A DNA stretch of 54,125 nt from Adiantum capillus-veneris (taxonomy: Eukaryota > Streptophyta > Polypodiopsida > Polypodiales > Pteridaceae), in the NCBI GenBank assembly GCA_014529385.2, contig JABFUD020000256.1, forward strand, positions 1 through 54,125, written 5' to 3'. Position numbers and translations under genes: made by a program. Shown here in pieces: positions 23,295-34,366 of the stretch; positions within the stretch are counted from its first letter, which is position 1; each line of letters begins with the position of its first letter. Under the pieces are notes generated by a model. It was given only the letters and a program-made list of their open reading frames with translations, was not told where the DNA came from and made no database searches.

Positions 23295-24255
23295 TGTTGA
23301 CCGTTGGGTCAACAACACAACATAACTCAAGTTTCGTACCAAAGTCTTATCTTTTGTGAGTTATGAAATGCTGCGGATTATGGCTATAAACGTCATTTGT
23401 AATGAGTAGTTATTTTAGTTTCAGAAGCCGGGGTGCAATGGCACTTTCAGATTGTAAATACAAAACCATTTGACCCTTTCAACCCCATTTTTGGTTAAAC
23501 CTAAGGTAGCCTTAGTATATAAGGTACCTAGGTCATTTTGTAAAAGGGGGGAGACTTTAATCATAATCAAAACTTTAGCGCTGCCGTCTACTGTGTGTGA
23601 GAGAGAAAGAGAGTGAGCGTGAGCTTTATCCTCTAGCTACGCCCGACTCGCTCAACACATTGGAGATCCGACTGCACCATTGTTGTAGGCTCGAGGAGAG
23701 CTACGTGACAACGCCAAGCATTCCACGCGAGATGAAGCGCACACGCCGATGCATTTACGAGCTATTTGTGGCAGTAAGTGTATCAAACGATGTCTGTTTT
23801 CTGCGTGCTAGTAGTCTATAGAATCGTGGCGACATAAGCAACACATAGGTAATCATAAATTTCAGTTTCGAGCACTTTCAAAATTATGCTCTGTCATCCT
23901 ACGCATTTTTCGCAAATGGGTTTAGAGTGAGGGTTTTGAGTGTAGAAGCTGAGGGACATGTGTATCCTAGTGAGGGGATGGTTTTCCTTAAGTTTCGTAC
24001 GAATCTGGCATGATTAGGTGAGTTACCTTCCGTATGTGTGTATGTGGCTAGGTGGTGTAGTTGAGAGCATTGAGGTTCTTGATTGTGGTTTAGTTGGCCT
24101 TCTAGAGTGTTGTATGTGTAGGATGTTCTCAGCTTGACAAGCTAAAGAGATTTCCTCCGTGTGCCTATCGTGTCATCTGTGTCCTCGATTGACATTATGT
24201 TGATCTAGGTAGTGTTTGCATGCACTTCATGGGTGTGTGAGTCGCTCCCGCAACA
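23295..24255 (+). repeat. G1 5' LTR
   Basis: Starts with a small hairpin: GTTGACC and GGTCAAC around a 4-base loop within the first 20 bases. A TATATAAGG string lies near 23516. TCATCCTACGCA near 23897 echoes the half-site of the palindromes in the leader. A 74-codon open frame (23597-23821) is shared with the 3' LTR. Confidence 0.93.
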
Positions 24256-24256
24256 T

Positions 24257-24274
24257 TGGCGCCGTTGCCGGGGA
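24257..24274 (+). other. G1 primer-binding site, tRNA-Asp type
   Basis: The 18 bases TGGCGCCGTTGCCGGGGA lie one base after the LTR end. They are the reverse complement of the 3' end of plant tRNA-Asp(GTC) including CCA. Athila/Tat-type gypsy elements use this primer. Confidence 0.92.
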
Positions 24275-27258
24275 CACAAGGACCTAAGTAGGTTTTCTAC
24301 TAACACTCGTGTGATGGTTGCTTGATTTAGTTTTGGCTAAAGAAAGCGTTTTTCTTAAGTGGATCCGGAAGAGGATATTCCGTGATCAAGTGGATAGCCA
24401 GAAAGCGTGTGTCTTGCCGAGGGTCTGCGACTAGATAGGTTTAGTTAGGATCTGTGGATTAGAGTAGTTGTTGGTGGTCGAGTGATTTGTGAGGTGATAA
24501 AAGCGTTTACTAGTCCGTGTGTGGCAGTGAAGCGTTTTTCTACTCATAGATGCAAAACCCCATATGATTTGTAGGAGTAGCTTTAGGTAAGTGATCCGAT
24601 TCTGATCTAGAGCTATTCAGCATTGAATTATTTGCTAAAGTGCTTGATTGCATTTGAAATCATAGAAAAGTGTGCTTTTGAGGGTAAAAATGCATTAAAC
24701 AAGCTTTTGTGGATATTTTTGTATGACTGGCTGATGTTGTGCATATAAAAGAGCATTTGCAAGGGTTCTGTGAAGAAAACCCGCAATTCTGTAAACATGG
24801 ACATCCTACGCGTAGGATGTCTCAAGGGGGTTTTGGAGACCAAATTTGAAAATTCTGACTGCACCAGTGTGTTCAGAAGGGGGGGTTTACCCTAAGTATA
24901 CATTGAAACTAGAGTTTTGACCAACTCTTGACACCCAAAAGACCAAAGACGGAGTGTCAAAAACGCGAAAACAAGAAACTTAAGATTATGAGCACAATTT
25001 TGCATAAAAACAGGTAGGAATGCTTGAAAAGTAGTGCTTAAGACTTGGGGATGCCTGTGGATGAATTCTGCCAAAAATTTCATCAATAGACATCCTACGC
25101 GTAGGATGTCTAGAGAGTGATTTTGGAAGCAAAAATCAAATTTTGACATCATACCCATATTCTGCATGTTGTGTTGGACACACACACCAAAGCTCATGTC
25201 ATTTGGACATATAGACTGAGAGTTAAGGGGATGTTACTCTTTCAGAGAAATATTTTTCCAAAAGTGATGATTCTGAGCAATTTTGACATCCAAAATTTGC
25301 TGTGATCACATATTCTTGTTACATGCATCAAGAAGCACCTTGGGTAGAAACAGAAGTCCATTCTGAGAAAAAGGAATCCTACGTGTAGGATGTCTACAGG
25401 GTGATCTGGTGGAAATTTTGAAATTCTGAGTTGACCAATGTGTTCAGAAGGTAGGTTTTACCCTCTTTTCACCTGGAAAGGGGAACTGGACCATATCTTG
25501 ACAGGATAAGACCAAAAGACGAAAATTGCCAGACATCCTACCCAAATTGTGCCCAAGGCATAATTTTTTAGACCAAACCATAGGGTGACTTCATGTGCAT
25601 GTTATACATGATGTTTTGAGTGTATGTGAGAGTTTTCAGCTCATTTGGGTGAGAAAATTGGATTTTAAGCAGACTTTAGCATTTTTGGACATACAAAAGG
25701 CAAGAATAGCTAGTTTTGGGGTCTTTTGACATTCAAATTAAAATCTAAGCATAGCATTGGGTTGCTGACATCAAGGGGAAGTTGTGGCTCAAGTTTGGGG
25801 CAATTCTAAGCTCTTAGACATCCTACGCGTAGGACATCTTCACCATGATTTAGCACTCCAAATCAACCTCTGAGCATACCACAGTGATCAGCATCTTAAG
25901 GAAAGTCTGTGGTTCAAGTTTGGGTTCATTCTGAGCAAAAAGACATCCTACGCGTAGGATGTCTACTGCATAATTCTAAAACCAAAATTCTATTGTGACC
26001 ATACCATGCTGTCATATAGCCTTAGATAAGCCTCCTAGGCAAATTTGGTCCAATTTGGAGTTGATTTGACTTGGGAATTCATCAGAACAGACATCAGGCT
26101 TTTGGAACAGATTCTTGATCATTTGACCAACCTATAGGTGTCAGAATCAAAAAGTAAAAATAGCTGTGAGTTTAGCACATCAAGGGGAAGCTACAGTGCA
26201 AGTTTCAACTGAAACAGAGCAAAAAGACATCCTACGCGTAGGATGTCTCCAGGGTCATAAAGTGGTCAAAATTCTACTTTGGCCATAAAGGGAGGTTCTA
26301 AGTGTCTCAAGGATTCGAGAACTTTTTTCAAAAGTGAATTTGGACCTTGTTTGGCCTATTTACCAAGCAAAGACAAGAATTGTCAGACATCCTACTCTTG
26401 GAGTGCACTAGAAGCTCTTGCAACCTAAATCTTGACCTATTGGCATCCAAATTCAATTTTGAGTATACCACTGGGTTGCTGAGCACTAGGAGAATCTTGG
26501 GATCAAGTTTGGACAAAATTTGAGCAGTTAGACATCCTACGCGTAGGATGTCTCCAGCTTGATTTAGGACTCCAAACCAACTTATGAGCACACCACTGTG
26601 ATCAGCACATCAAGGAGAAGCTGGGGTGAAAATTTCAAGTCATTCTGAGCAAAAAGACATCCTACGCGTAGGATGTCTCAAGTCCATCTTTAGGTCCAAA
26701 TGAAATTCTGAGCATACCATTGTGTTGTTGGACTTAAGGGGAGTCTCTGGACCAAATTCTGTTAAATTCTGAGCATATAGACATCCTACGCGTAGGATGT
26801 CTCTAGGCCAGTTTTAGGGTCCAACTATACTTTTGACCATACAGGAGTGTTCACAGTGTCTCAGAGATCCCAAATCTTCTTTTAAGATTGAATTTGGACT
26901 CATTTTGACCATTCTAAACTGCATTTCACTGTTTTGGCCATAACTTTCACAAACGGTATCGGATCGAAAAAGTTTTTATATCAAAACGTAGCCTGAGAGC
27001 GTCTCTATAGATCTTAGAGCAAAACATGAACTAAATGTATGCCATCGAAAACCTTTTAGTTCAATTTTGAAAAAAAACGTCGTTTGAGGCCTCAAAATAC
27101 ATCCGCAAGTTAGGGGTGTCTGAAAGCGACAATTTGCTAGAATTGTGACGAAACGGTTGCAGTTTTGGACATAGTTTCGACTTTTCCCTAACCAAAGCAC
27201 TTGAACATAATGTACTAAGTCTACTTGAACCAAGCAAAAGCTCTTAAGCCCAGAAATC
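24275..27258 (+). other. G1 long 5' leader
   Basis: Three kilobases between PBS and gag with no plus-strand coding frame. The last 2.1 kb hold the palindromic array described separately. Open frames on the minus strand (24628-24864, 24892-25197, 26328-26591, 26976-27260) show no domain and follow from the repeat composition. Confidence 0.7.
24800..26802. repeat. Array of perfect palindromes ACATCCTACGCGTAGGATGT in the G1 leader
   Basis: Seven perfect copies of the 20-bp palindrome start at 24801, 25090, 25943, 26227, 26532, 26657 and 26781. All but the first extend to 24 bp with AG/CT ends. Two near-perfect copies lie at about 25375 (CGTG centre) and 25818 (GGACAT end), and two lone left halves at about 25533 and 26387. 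Starts are about 124-160 or 284-289 bases apart. The DNA between palindromes is itself repeated: (T)TCTGAGCA precedes most copies and GAGCATACCA--GTG lies midway. This is therefore a decaying tandem array with monomers of about 124-160 bp. As RNA each palindrome could fold into a hairpin or pair with another copy. Confidence 0.93.
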
Positions 27259-29677
27259 ATGTCTACCCTAGATTCAAACGCAGCTTACACAAGCTTGGAG
27301 ATCCCGACGATAGAGGAATATCCTCCCACAATGGATCTTCCAAACTTGCAATTGATAAAGATCCATCTTGTTGAGAGAGTTTGGATGATTGGTCATGAGA
27401 GTGAAGGACTATATAGATACATTGACGACAATGAGGTCAATCTTTATAGGTGCTCAGATCCATACCTAGAAGAGATAACGGATTACAAGCTCTTATATGT
27501 CTACACATACGGAGTCGACTGTCAATGGAGATCTATAGTTTTCGACAAGTAAGGACGAGAATACAGAGTTGTAGAAAGCACAAATCCACAGACTGTACTA
27601 GAAAGAGGTGGATATTTGGTCAATGAAGGACCACAAATGCCTCCACCAAACATGAGAATTCCTATAGGAATTCCAAGAAGAGAGCCACCAAGATTCCCTT
27701 CAAGAGCGATAATGAGAGAAGGATTGGGAGAGTCTCTGGTTAGACTTGTAGACAATTGACGAGTTAGACCATCCCAAGTCCAGAAATGGGTAAACAGAAA
27801 ATACTCCAGAGATAAAGATCCGAGAGATCACGTAACGGCTTTTAGAAGAGTGATTAGAGCAAAGAAAGTTTTAGATTTTGCGACACAGTTTGCGGGATTT
27901 GGATTGACTCTAGAAGATGATGCAGCTACATGGTTTGACTCGATGGAAAAATGGGATTTTGAGACCCTAGATGAGCTGTTTGAGGAGTTTATTGAAGAAT
28001 TCTCGCCAAAAGGCATTGCTCACAACACGGTCTCGCAAATCCATAGATTCAAACAGAAAGAGAATGAATCAGTACGCAAAGCATCATTACGGCTCAAGAG
28101 ATATGTTAAGCTCTGTCCGAGAGCAGAATTACCTACGCAAGCATGACTGATGCTGATCTTTATCCAGGGAATGAGACATGCGGGCCTTCAGAAGGATCTG
28201 CATATGATAAGGAGGATGACTCTAAACGAGTTGATCAAAGAAGCTCTTTATCTAGTGGATAACTGTGAGGCATACAAAGAAAAGGACTTAAGAGTCAAGG
28301 AGATGACACATCCTCTCAGCACAGTGTTTCACAGATAAGTGAGTCCATTGCCAAGCCAACAGCACCTATTGATCAAGAAAAGCTTATCGACGACTTGGTC
28401 AAGAGGTTGATTCCTCTTGTAAGGTCAAATTCGGGAGAGCCAAAGTGGTGTGAAATTGAGAGAAAATGGACGAACCATACGGGGGAAGAGTGTAATTATA
28501 GCATGGAAGATGCTAGGGAGAGGTATGTACAACCTGTTCCAGAAGCACCTACTCCACCTAGATACATTACGGGGAATGCGCCAAGACCAGTAGGAGTTTT
28601 AAGGCCACAGCTTATCTTAGGACAACAACCTCCACTTCCAGGTGCTAGAATGCAGGTAGACATGAGATACATGCCAATGATGGAAGCATCAAATAAACCA
28701 ATGCCAATACCAGCTACAATGTGGTATAGCAGCCAAAGTGAGTACTACCCTTCGGAGCAACAAAATGTGAGAGAAACACATGGAGTGGTGAGGCCGGTAC
28801 AACCTCCACCTCCTGGGTTTCCGTTGAAAGAAAAAAGGTATGAAATGGAAGAAAGGACATTGTGATTCATTGCAAATAGCAGCTTATCTAGGTCACAGCT
28901 TGCTTATAGCCAAGAGGAAATGCTAAAAGAATCTCCTCAACCAGAGACAGATTGTCACAAAAGTCGTGACAACTGGTCAAACAATGTCCTCATACGGAGA
29001 TCACTGAAGTAAATGCCTATTGTCTTGAGTGTGGCATCACTCACTTGATCCCCGATTGCCCAAAAAACCCAAACCAAATCAGGAAAATCACGACAAATGT
29101 ATTAGGGATTGTTCAGCTACCTAGTAGCTCAGAAAATGAAAATGTCGTACCAGTCCAAGTGGTTACGAGAGCACAAGCTCAAAAGAAAGCTGATGAGAAT
29201 CCAGAGACAAAGAACATGAAAAGTGACATGAGTCCAAAGACAGATGATGGACCAAAGACAGACGCACCTAGTCAGAAAACCAAGAGCAAACGAAATAGTT
29301 GGAAAGCTAGAAAGACTAGGATGAAAGCACGCAGGGAACGAGAGAAAAAATCCCTAGCTGAGAAGCTTACCGAAGCTGAGGAGAAGATAAAACAACATAA
29401 GGAAAAGGAGGCACCTTCTCTTACACAGATGGTTAAACCTCTAGAAGAACCATCCACGGATGAGAAACCGAGAAGTGCTAGTTCAAGAGGATCTGTGATG
29501 GCAGAGAAGGTTAATGAGACATTAGATGCCCTCTTGAAAGCCTATGATGTGAGGCTCAAAAACAACCAAACCCAAGAAGACAGGTGGATGACATATCCCT
29601 ATGCGGAACTAGAAAATCAAAGGTTTGAAATGTGCCAGAAAATGATTCAAACAGCCCAAGCTTTACTAGAACATTAG
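27259..29677 (+). pseudogene. G1 gag, disrupted
   Basis: The frame opens at ATG 27259 and continues past TAA (27550-27552), TGA (27757-27759) and TGA (28144-28146) without losing sense. The retrotransposon gag core (Trp-Phe-Asp-Ser-Met, Phe-Glu-Glu-Phe-Ile-Glu-Glu-Phe, Phe-Lys-Gln-Lys-Glu-Asn-Glu-Ser-Val) lies at about 27850-28146. A frameshift near 28310-28340 moves to the frame of 28395-28865, and another before 29000 leads to a zinc-knuckle-like CX2CX3HX4C (29021-29059), one residue shorter than standard. A Lys/Glu-rich coiled-coil-like tail ends at 29677. Gag would form the particle and bind element RNA. G0 shares both ends of this protein. Confidence 0.8.
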
Positions 29678-30127
29678 GAAAAGTTTGGACTAAAAATGGG
29701 CCTTGTAAGAATTGTTGATGTGGCATAGCTTTCAAAAAGTGGGGATCGGTAATTTTTTTGCAAATAAGATCCAAACTTGTCGGAGGTTGGATATTTAGAA
29801 TCTACTCTTCAAATGCTATCTATTGATATATAGCATGCATGTATCGGACATTGCCTTCATGTAGATCTAGAAAAAGGTGATTTTAGATTACCGTAACGGT
29901 AACAAAACCTGGCTGATTGAAAAAAAATGGCATAACTTTCATAGAAGTCATCCAAACTTTTCGGACCTTGGCTCTTTAGAATCAATTTTTCAAGAACTTT
30001 CCAATGATAGGTCATATCATGGGGTTCTAAGAAATATTTAGAGGGGTCTACCGGGTTGCTTTCTTTTGTACAACTTTGATGATGTGGAACTCTTAAAAGG
30101 CCCAAAAATGAATTCAAAATTTTCCTA
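29678..30127 (+). other. G1 spacer between gag and protease frames
   Basis: About 450 bp with stops in all plus frames. Two phrases recur imperfectly (GGCATA-CTTTCA near 29725 and 29930; CCAAACTT-TCGGA near 29770 and 29950), so a roughly 185-bp duplication is likely. No domain was seen. Confidence 0.45.
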
Positions 30128-31216
30128 ATGCCACCAGTTGCAAAACTTGAGGATGTGATCCGTGTCATGCCTACACAAGTAATCCCACCAAACCAGGAAC
30201 TAAAAGAGCCAGATTCTAGTCATGAGCACATACCAAACCTCAAAGACCCAGTATTAGAACCAAGGATAGTACTGAATACCATGGATAACTCTTCCGAGGG
30301 ATTTCACCAAGCTATACCTGAGGATTGTAAAGAGATAGATGGTCTTGACAAATTGTGGAAACAAGTCAGAGAGGCCAATGAAGTCGATGACCTAAGAAGA
30401 CGAGTAGACAAGACTGGTGATGAACGAGGAGTGTTTCTATCACCAATAGAGGAATTTGAGACTGGTTCTCAAATGAATCTAGACGTGCGATCGTATTGGG
30501 GTGACAAAGGATCTGTACAATCTATGGATAGTCAACCCCATTCGCTAAGAACAGTACCGTCCTACATGGGAGATTACGAGACCAAGTCAGATGTGGTAGT
30601 AGTCCCATCACAGAGACTGTCTCCCAACAAGGCCATCGATTCAAAGGGGCTAGTAGATATTCTATCTACCCCAGTCACCTGTACAATAATGCTAGCCGAG
30701 TTGCTCAGAATAAGACCAAACATGTGGGCTAATGTGGGTAAATGTCTAGAGAAATTTGGTGTAAAAACCCCAATGACTCAAATCGAGGAAGGCATCAAAG
30801 AGCTTGAAGTGCCTCAACTAAATACTAGGCCAGTGCCATTAAACAAGGTAGGCGAGTATTACGAGGGAGAAGATGGAAACACCACCCTTCCTGTGGAATT
30901 CAATAATGTAAAAACCATGGCAATCCTTGACAGTGGAGCTGGTGTGGCCATTGCAACCAAAGAGGTTTGGAAAAAATGGGGAAAACCTGCCTTGATATCC
31001 ACACGAATGACCTTGCAGCTTGCAGACGGACATAAGGAAAAGCCCCTAGGACAGCTAGAAAAAGTACTTGTTACTTCTTGTGGCATTAAATATGAACACA
31101 CTTTTGCTGTTGTTGACTTTGGCAAGAAGAACAATTATGACATCATTCTGGGAAGACCATTCATGCGACAATTGAAAATAGTCCAAGATTGGGGTTATGA
31201 CCATATATATACCTGA
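30128..31216 (+). CDS. G1 retropepsin-containing protein (362 aa)
   Basis: The longest intact frame of G1. Residues 1-240 are acidic and unrecognised. The C-terminal third is a retroviral-type aspartic protease: Ile-Leu-Asp-Ser-Gly-Ala with catalytic Asp268 (codon 30929-30931), a flap-region stretch, and Tyr-Asp-Ile-Ile-Leu-Gly-Arg-Pro-Phe near the end, the usual closing motif in gypsy proteases. The enzyme would cleave the gag polyprotein in the particle. The start codon is the first ATG of the frame; in a complete element the protein may be made as a gag fusion. No RT follows, which is the odd point. All visible catalytic residues are kept. Confidence 0.8.
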   Translation: MPPVAKLEDVIRVMPTQVIPPNQELKEPDSSHEHIPNLKDPVLEPRIVLNTMDNSSEGFHQAIPEDCKEIDGLDKLWKQVREANEVDDLRRRVDKTGDERGVFLSPIEEFETGSQMNLDVRSYWGDKGSVQSMDSQPHSLRTVPSYMGDYETKSDVVVVPSQRLSPNKAIDSKGLVDILSTPVTCTIMLAELLRIRPNMWANVGKCLEKFGVKTPMTQIEEGIKELEVPQLNTRPVPLNKVGEYYEGEDGNTTLPVEFNNVKTMAILDSGAGVAIATKEVWKKWGKPALISTRMTLQLADGHKEKPLGQLEKVLVTSCGIKYEHTFAVVDFGKKNNYDIILGRPFMRQLKIVQDWGYDHIYT

Positions 31217-31221
31217 GACAT

Positions 31222-31983
31222 ATGGAAACCATAACAAAGATAAACTTGAGGGACCATAGCTATAGGGATGTGACGAGAACACCGGTTGAGGAGTTTGATT
31301 CCGCCACAGTAGCAGGATCAGAACTTCCAGCTTGGTTAGGTAAGCCTAAAGAATTGTGGATGTGTGGAGCTTCACAATGTGGTAGCTTGAAACGTGAGGA
31401 ATGTATCCTAGAGTGGGTTATAAAGGATATGGACTATATCTGAGAACCATTTCCTGAAGAAGAGTTAGAGCCTTTTGGATGGGAACACATCTTGGCTACT
31501 CTGGACGTGTGCGCCGTGGAGGATGCTCCCACAACAAAGTTTTGTGATGAAAATGGCTATGATGTCGTTACTTATTTTGCAGTGAGTGTAATCTTGGAAA
31601 ATGAAGAGATCCAGACATCAACAAGCTCTGGAAATAAGGAGCAAACAAAGAAATGTGGAGAATCAAAAGATGAAGAAGACGACGAGTTCTATGACTCTGT
31701 AGAACACTTCGAGCTTCAAGAAGATCAACGACCCGGGAATCAATGTCATCGCTGCACGAATAACGTGCATCAAAAGTGGATGCCAAAGTCCTCGGTGAAA
31801 ACACAACCACCACAAGCATCCTCATACATGGCTCCTAATAAGGATGCAAAGACTCAGCTAGGAGGAATACGACCAGAGCAACGAGCTAACAATGCTCTAA
31901 ACAATGGGCTAGAAAAGTCCTCCAAGAAACTACCACCTACGAGCAAACAGACAGTAACTTTCCACTACCAGCCAAAAAATTAA
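31222..31983 (+). pseudogene. G1 post-protease reading frame, one stop
   Basis: One frame runs from 31222 to 31983 with a TGA at 31441-31443. It includes Pro-Phe-Gly-Trp-Glu-His-Ile, Leu-Asp-Val-Cys-Ala, Phe-Cys-Asp-Glu-Asn-Gly-Tyr-Asp and, near the end, a Cys-x2-Cys pair and Lys-Trp-Met-Pro-Lys. The block with Phe-Cys-Asp-Glu-Asn-Gly-Tyr-Asp is shared with G0 at about 17040. Where an autonomous gypsy element would have RT, no palm-domain motif appears. I do not recognise the family. Confidence 0.6.
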
Positions 31984-32750
31984 GGGAAAGTACAAGATGA
32001 CAACCTTGCTGAGGATAGTAGCGATAGTGATGAATCTTACGACATCCCCTATCATCAACTCAGGCCATCACTATCACCAACCCCTTCAGCAACAACCATG
32101 ACAGGTCAAAATAACAGGACAACAAGTCAAAGCCAAAAAAGCTCGACAAATCTGGATACCAAAGAGCTAGATCGGCCAAAAATAGATATGGATCAAGAAG
32201 ACAAAGATCTCTAATGACAAATCACAAGATCCAACACCAAAACAAAAACAAGGAAAGCATAGATGAACGCGTAAGAATATCACAAAATTGCAAGCTTTCA
32301 CAACTCAGGTTTGGGCTTCAAAGAAGTTGATTCAAGCACAAAAAAGTCAGGAATTCATTTGGATTCCAAAACAACCACAGTATCAACTTTCAAAGGCTAA
32401 ATACCATCCCCAACCACGCGTACAAGGGCTGAAGCAAAGACCATTGTTGACTCACACAACAAAAAGGTGGATCCCAAAGAAGTCTCTTCAAACACAAACG
32501 AAGCATGGACAAGTATGGGTTCCCAAACGAGAGCCAGCAACAAAACAGCCAATAATCGCAAAGAAATGGGTCCCAAAGAAGAACAACAAAACTGTTGTCA
32601 GTGCATCGCCGCTTGTATTCTTACAATTCTTCCTACGATTACAGTACAATTAGAAGAGAGCAAGTCGCTTCAATCAAGCAACGATACAGGAGCTTCAAAG
32701 ACCATTACATTGCTTAGAATAGGAAGCCTCACCAACAAATTCCAATAAGC
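31984..32750 (+). pseudogene. G1 W-x-P-K repeat region
   Basis: The peptide Trp-(Ile/Val/Met)-Pro-Lys recurs: once just upstream (about 31779), at about 32153, then four times in the open frame 32288-32653 (near 32359, 32468, 32513 and 32564). The surroundings are rich in Lys, Gln, Thr and Ser. The repeats are 15-35 residues apart. G0 has related peptides in its broken frames (Trp-Val-Pro-Lys 18289, Trp-Leu-Pro-Lys 18394, Trp-Ile-Pro-Lys 18603). A basic, low-complexity nucleic-acid-binding role is a guess. No known domain was recognised. Confidence 0.6.
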
Positions 32751-32904
32751 AAATTGCTTATACCCACATCTTGCACAACATAAATCTTTTCCATGCATTG
32801 ATTGTGTATGCAAAATAGGGCTACATTACAAGGCCTCCATAGGCACAACTTTTAATTGCCCAAGCACAACACATACCCTTTGCGATACCCTGTCGTCGTA
32901 AAGG

Positions 32905-32932
32905 ATGACTCCAAATAGGAAGGGGGGAGGCA
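32905..32932 (+). other. Internal polypurine-tract-like motif in G1
   Basis: GATGACTCCAAATAGGAAGG continues into GGGGAGGC, resembling G0's GATGACACAAGCTAGGAAGG plus GGGGAA and G1's own terminal tract. It lies about 1.4 kb before the 3' LTR. It could be a central second-strand primer or the scar of an internal insertion. Confidence 0.5.
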
Positions 32933-34351
32933 TTCGGAATGCGGACCTAACATTATGACTATTAGAGGGAAATGTTTTTTGAGAGGCATTGAATTTTTGC
33001 GTTTTATTGTGATAATTTTTTGACGAAATTTAGAGTATATGCCCTCATAGTAGTGTTACAGAGGAGTATAGGGACAAAATCCATATATGAGCCCCTAGGG
33101 ACATGTGTATAGTGTACATAGCATTTAGATTTCTATTTGAATGACTTTTCTTTTGTTAAGTTTTTTTAAAGATTTTCTTTGTTTATTATTAAGAAAAAAA
33201 ATCCATAATCCACATGAAGAAAAGACTGACGAGAGGCTTGAGCACTACAAAGAGAAGAAGGTACAGGGAAAGGATGAAACTTCACGAAGTATGTCTCAGC
33301 AGCCACTACAACAGCCGAAGAACTTTTCACAAAGCAGTGTCAACAGGCAACCGACAAGTCATACAAGTCAGAGTCGAGTAGCTCAGCCACAAAATGAGTG
33401 AGATGTTAGTCCCAAAGCTTCAAGTAATATTCTCTGTGGTCTAAGCGTCTTAGCTATTCTAGGTACTGCTCAAGTTGGAAGAGTTGAGCATATTCACGTT
33501 GTGTCGCTCATGCTGGTATAGGTGAGCAAAAGAGTCAAAGTCTAAGTACTTAAGTCTGGTGAAGTGAAGGAGAAGGTCCAAAAGACACTCACGTACTGAG
33601 CACAATGAGATACGAGTGGAGAAACTTCTACATCGACAACCCTTCTTGGAAAGGTGGAAGCTATTGAGACATCTTTTGATGTCACATGTGCTACATTTAT
33701 TCCTTGAAACACCCATCATCTCCTTCTTTCACATTGCATGCTTTTGTTGACAAATTTCTCATATGCATATAGAGTGTCCCATAATTGGCACTTGCATCAG
33801 GAACTCTTTCCGTGTTTCACCCAAGCACTCACCTTTCATGAACATGTACTTCACGTTCAACTACTCAACTCCAATAAGAGCGTATACCAAAGGCATTTTT
33901 TTTCCCACAGGGTTTTTTCCCTTTGGTCATCCACGTTTTAGACCCTAATCTAAAGACACCTATCACCATCCTCTTGTACATATTCCTTCTACATCAACAA
34001 TAAGGAAATGCTACTCAAATCAATTGACAAATGAATTGGAGCACCAATTTCAGATCATAGCATACTTTTCCTCAATGGCGAGTCGAAGAATGGCCTACAA
34101 TGACAAAGCTGCAGACAACACTAACAACATGATTGCACAGGAACAAAGAAGTCCCCAATGAAGAAGAGCAGACATAAAAGTAATCAGAGGATCTCAAAAG
34201 ATGAATGGTTATGATGATAGATGTCCGCTCTAATGGATCATAGTTCTTGTTGTGGTTCAACAAAGTTACAAGCAATGCAACATATGAAGCCAAAACGACA
34301 GCAAAGACCACATCTCCATCGACAATCGGGTCATGTCCGGGACGACATGAA
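32933..34351 (+). other. G1 3' untranslated block
   Basis: No coding frame of note. From about 33370 to 33960 it matches G0's 19000-19600 almost continuously, which shows that this long 3' non-coding block is a family feature. Plus-strand frames at 33141-33401 and 33738-33941 show no domain. Confidence 0.6.
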
Positions 34352-34353
34352 CG

Positions 34354-34366
34354 CGGAAGGGGCGAG
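34354..34366 (+). other. G1 polypurine tract
   Basis: GCGGAAGGGGCGAG directly abuts the TGTTGACC start of the 3' LTR. Confidence 0.85.

Noticed and set aside
23597-23821. 74-codon frame conserved in both G1 LTRs (also 34669-34893)
   Set aside because: LTR copies are identical at integration, so shared openness is expected. No domain or start context supports a protein.
24800-26802. CRISPR-like appearance of short repeats at intervals
   Set aside because: Intervals are 124-289 bases and the spacers are copies of one another. The host is a plant nuclear genome and the array sits inside an LTR element.
24628-27260. Minus-strand open frames opposite the G1 leader
   Set aside because: They repeat with the array, have no recognisable domain and run against the element's direction.
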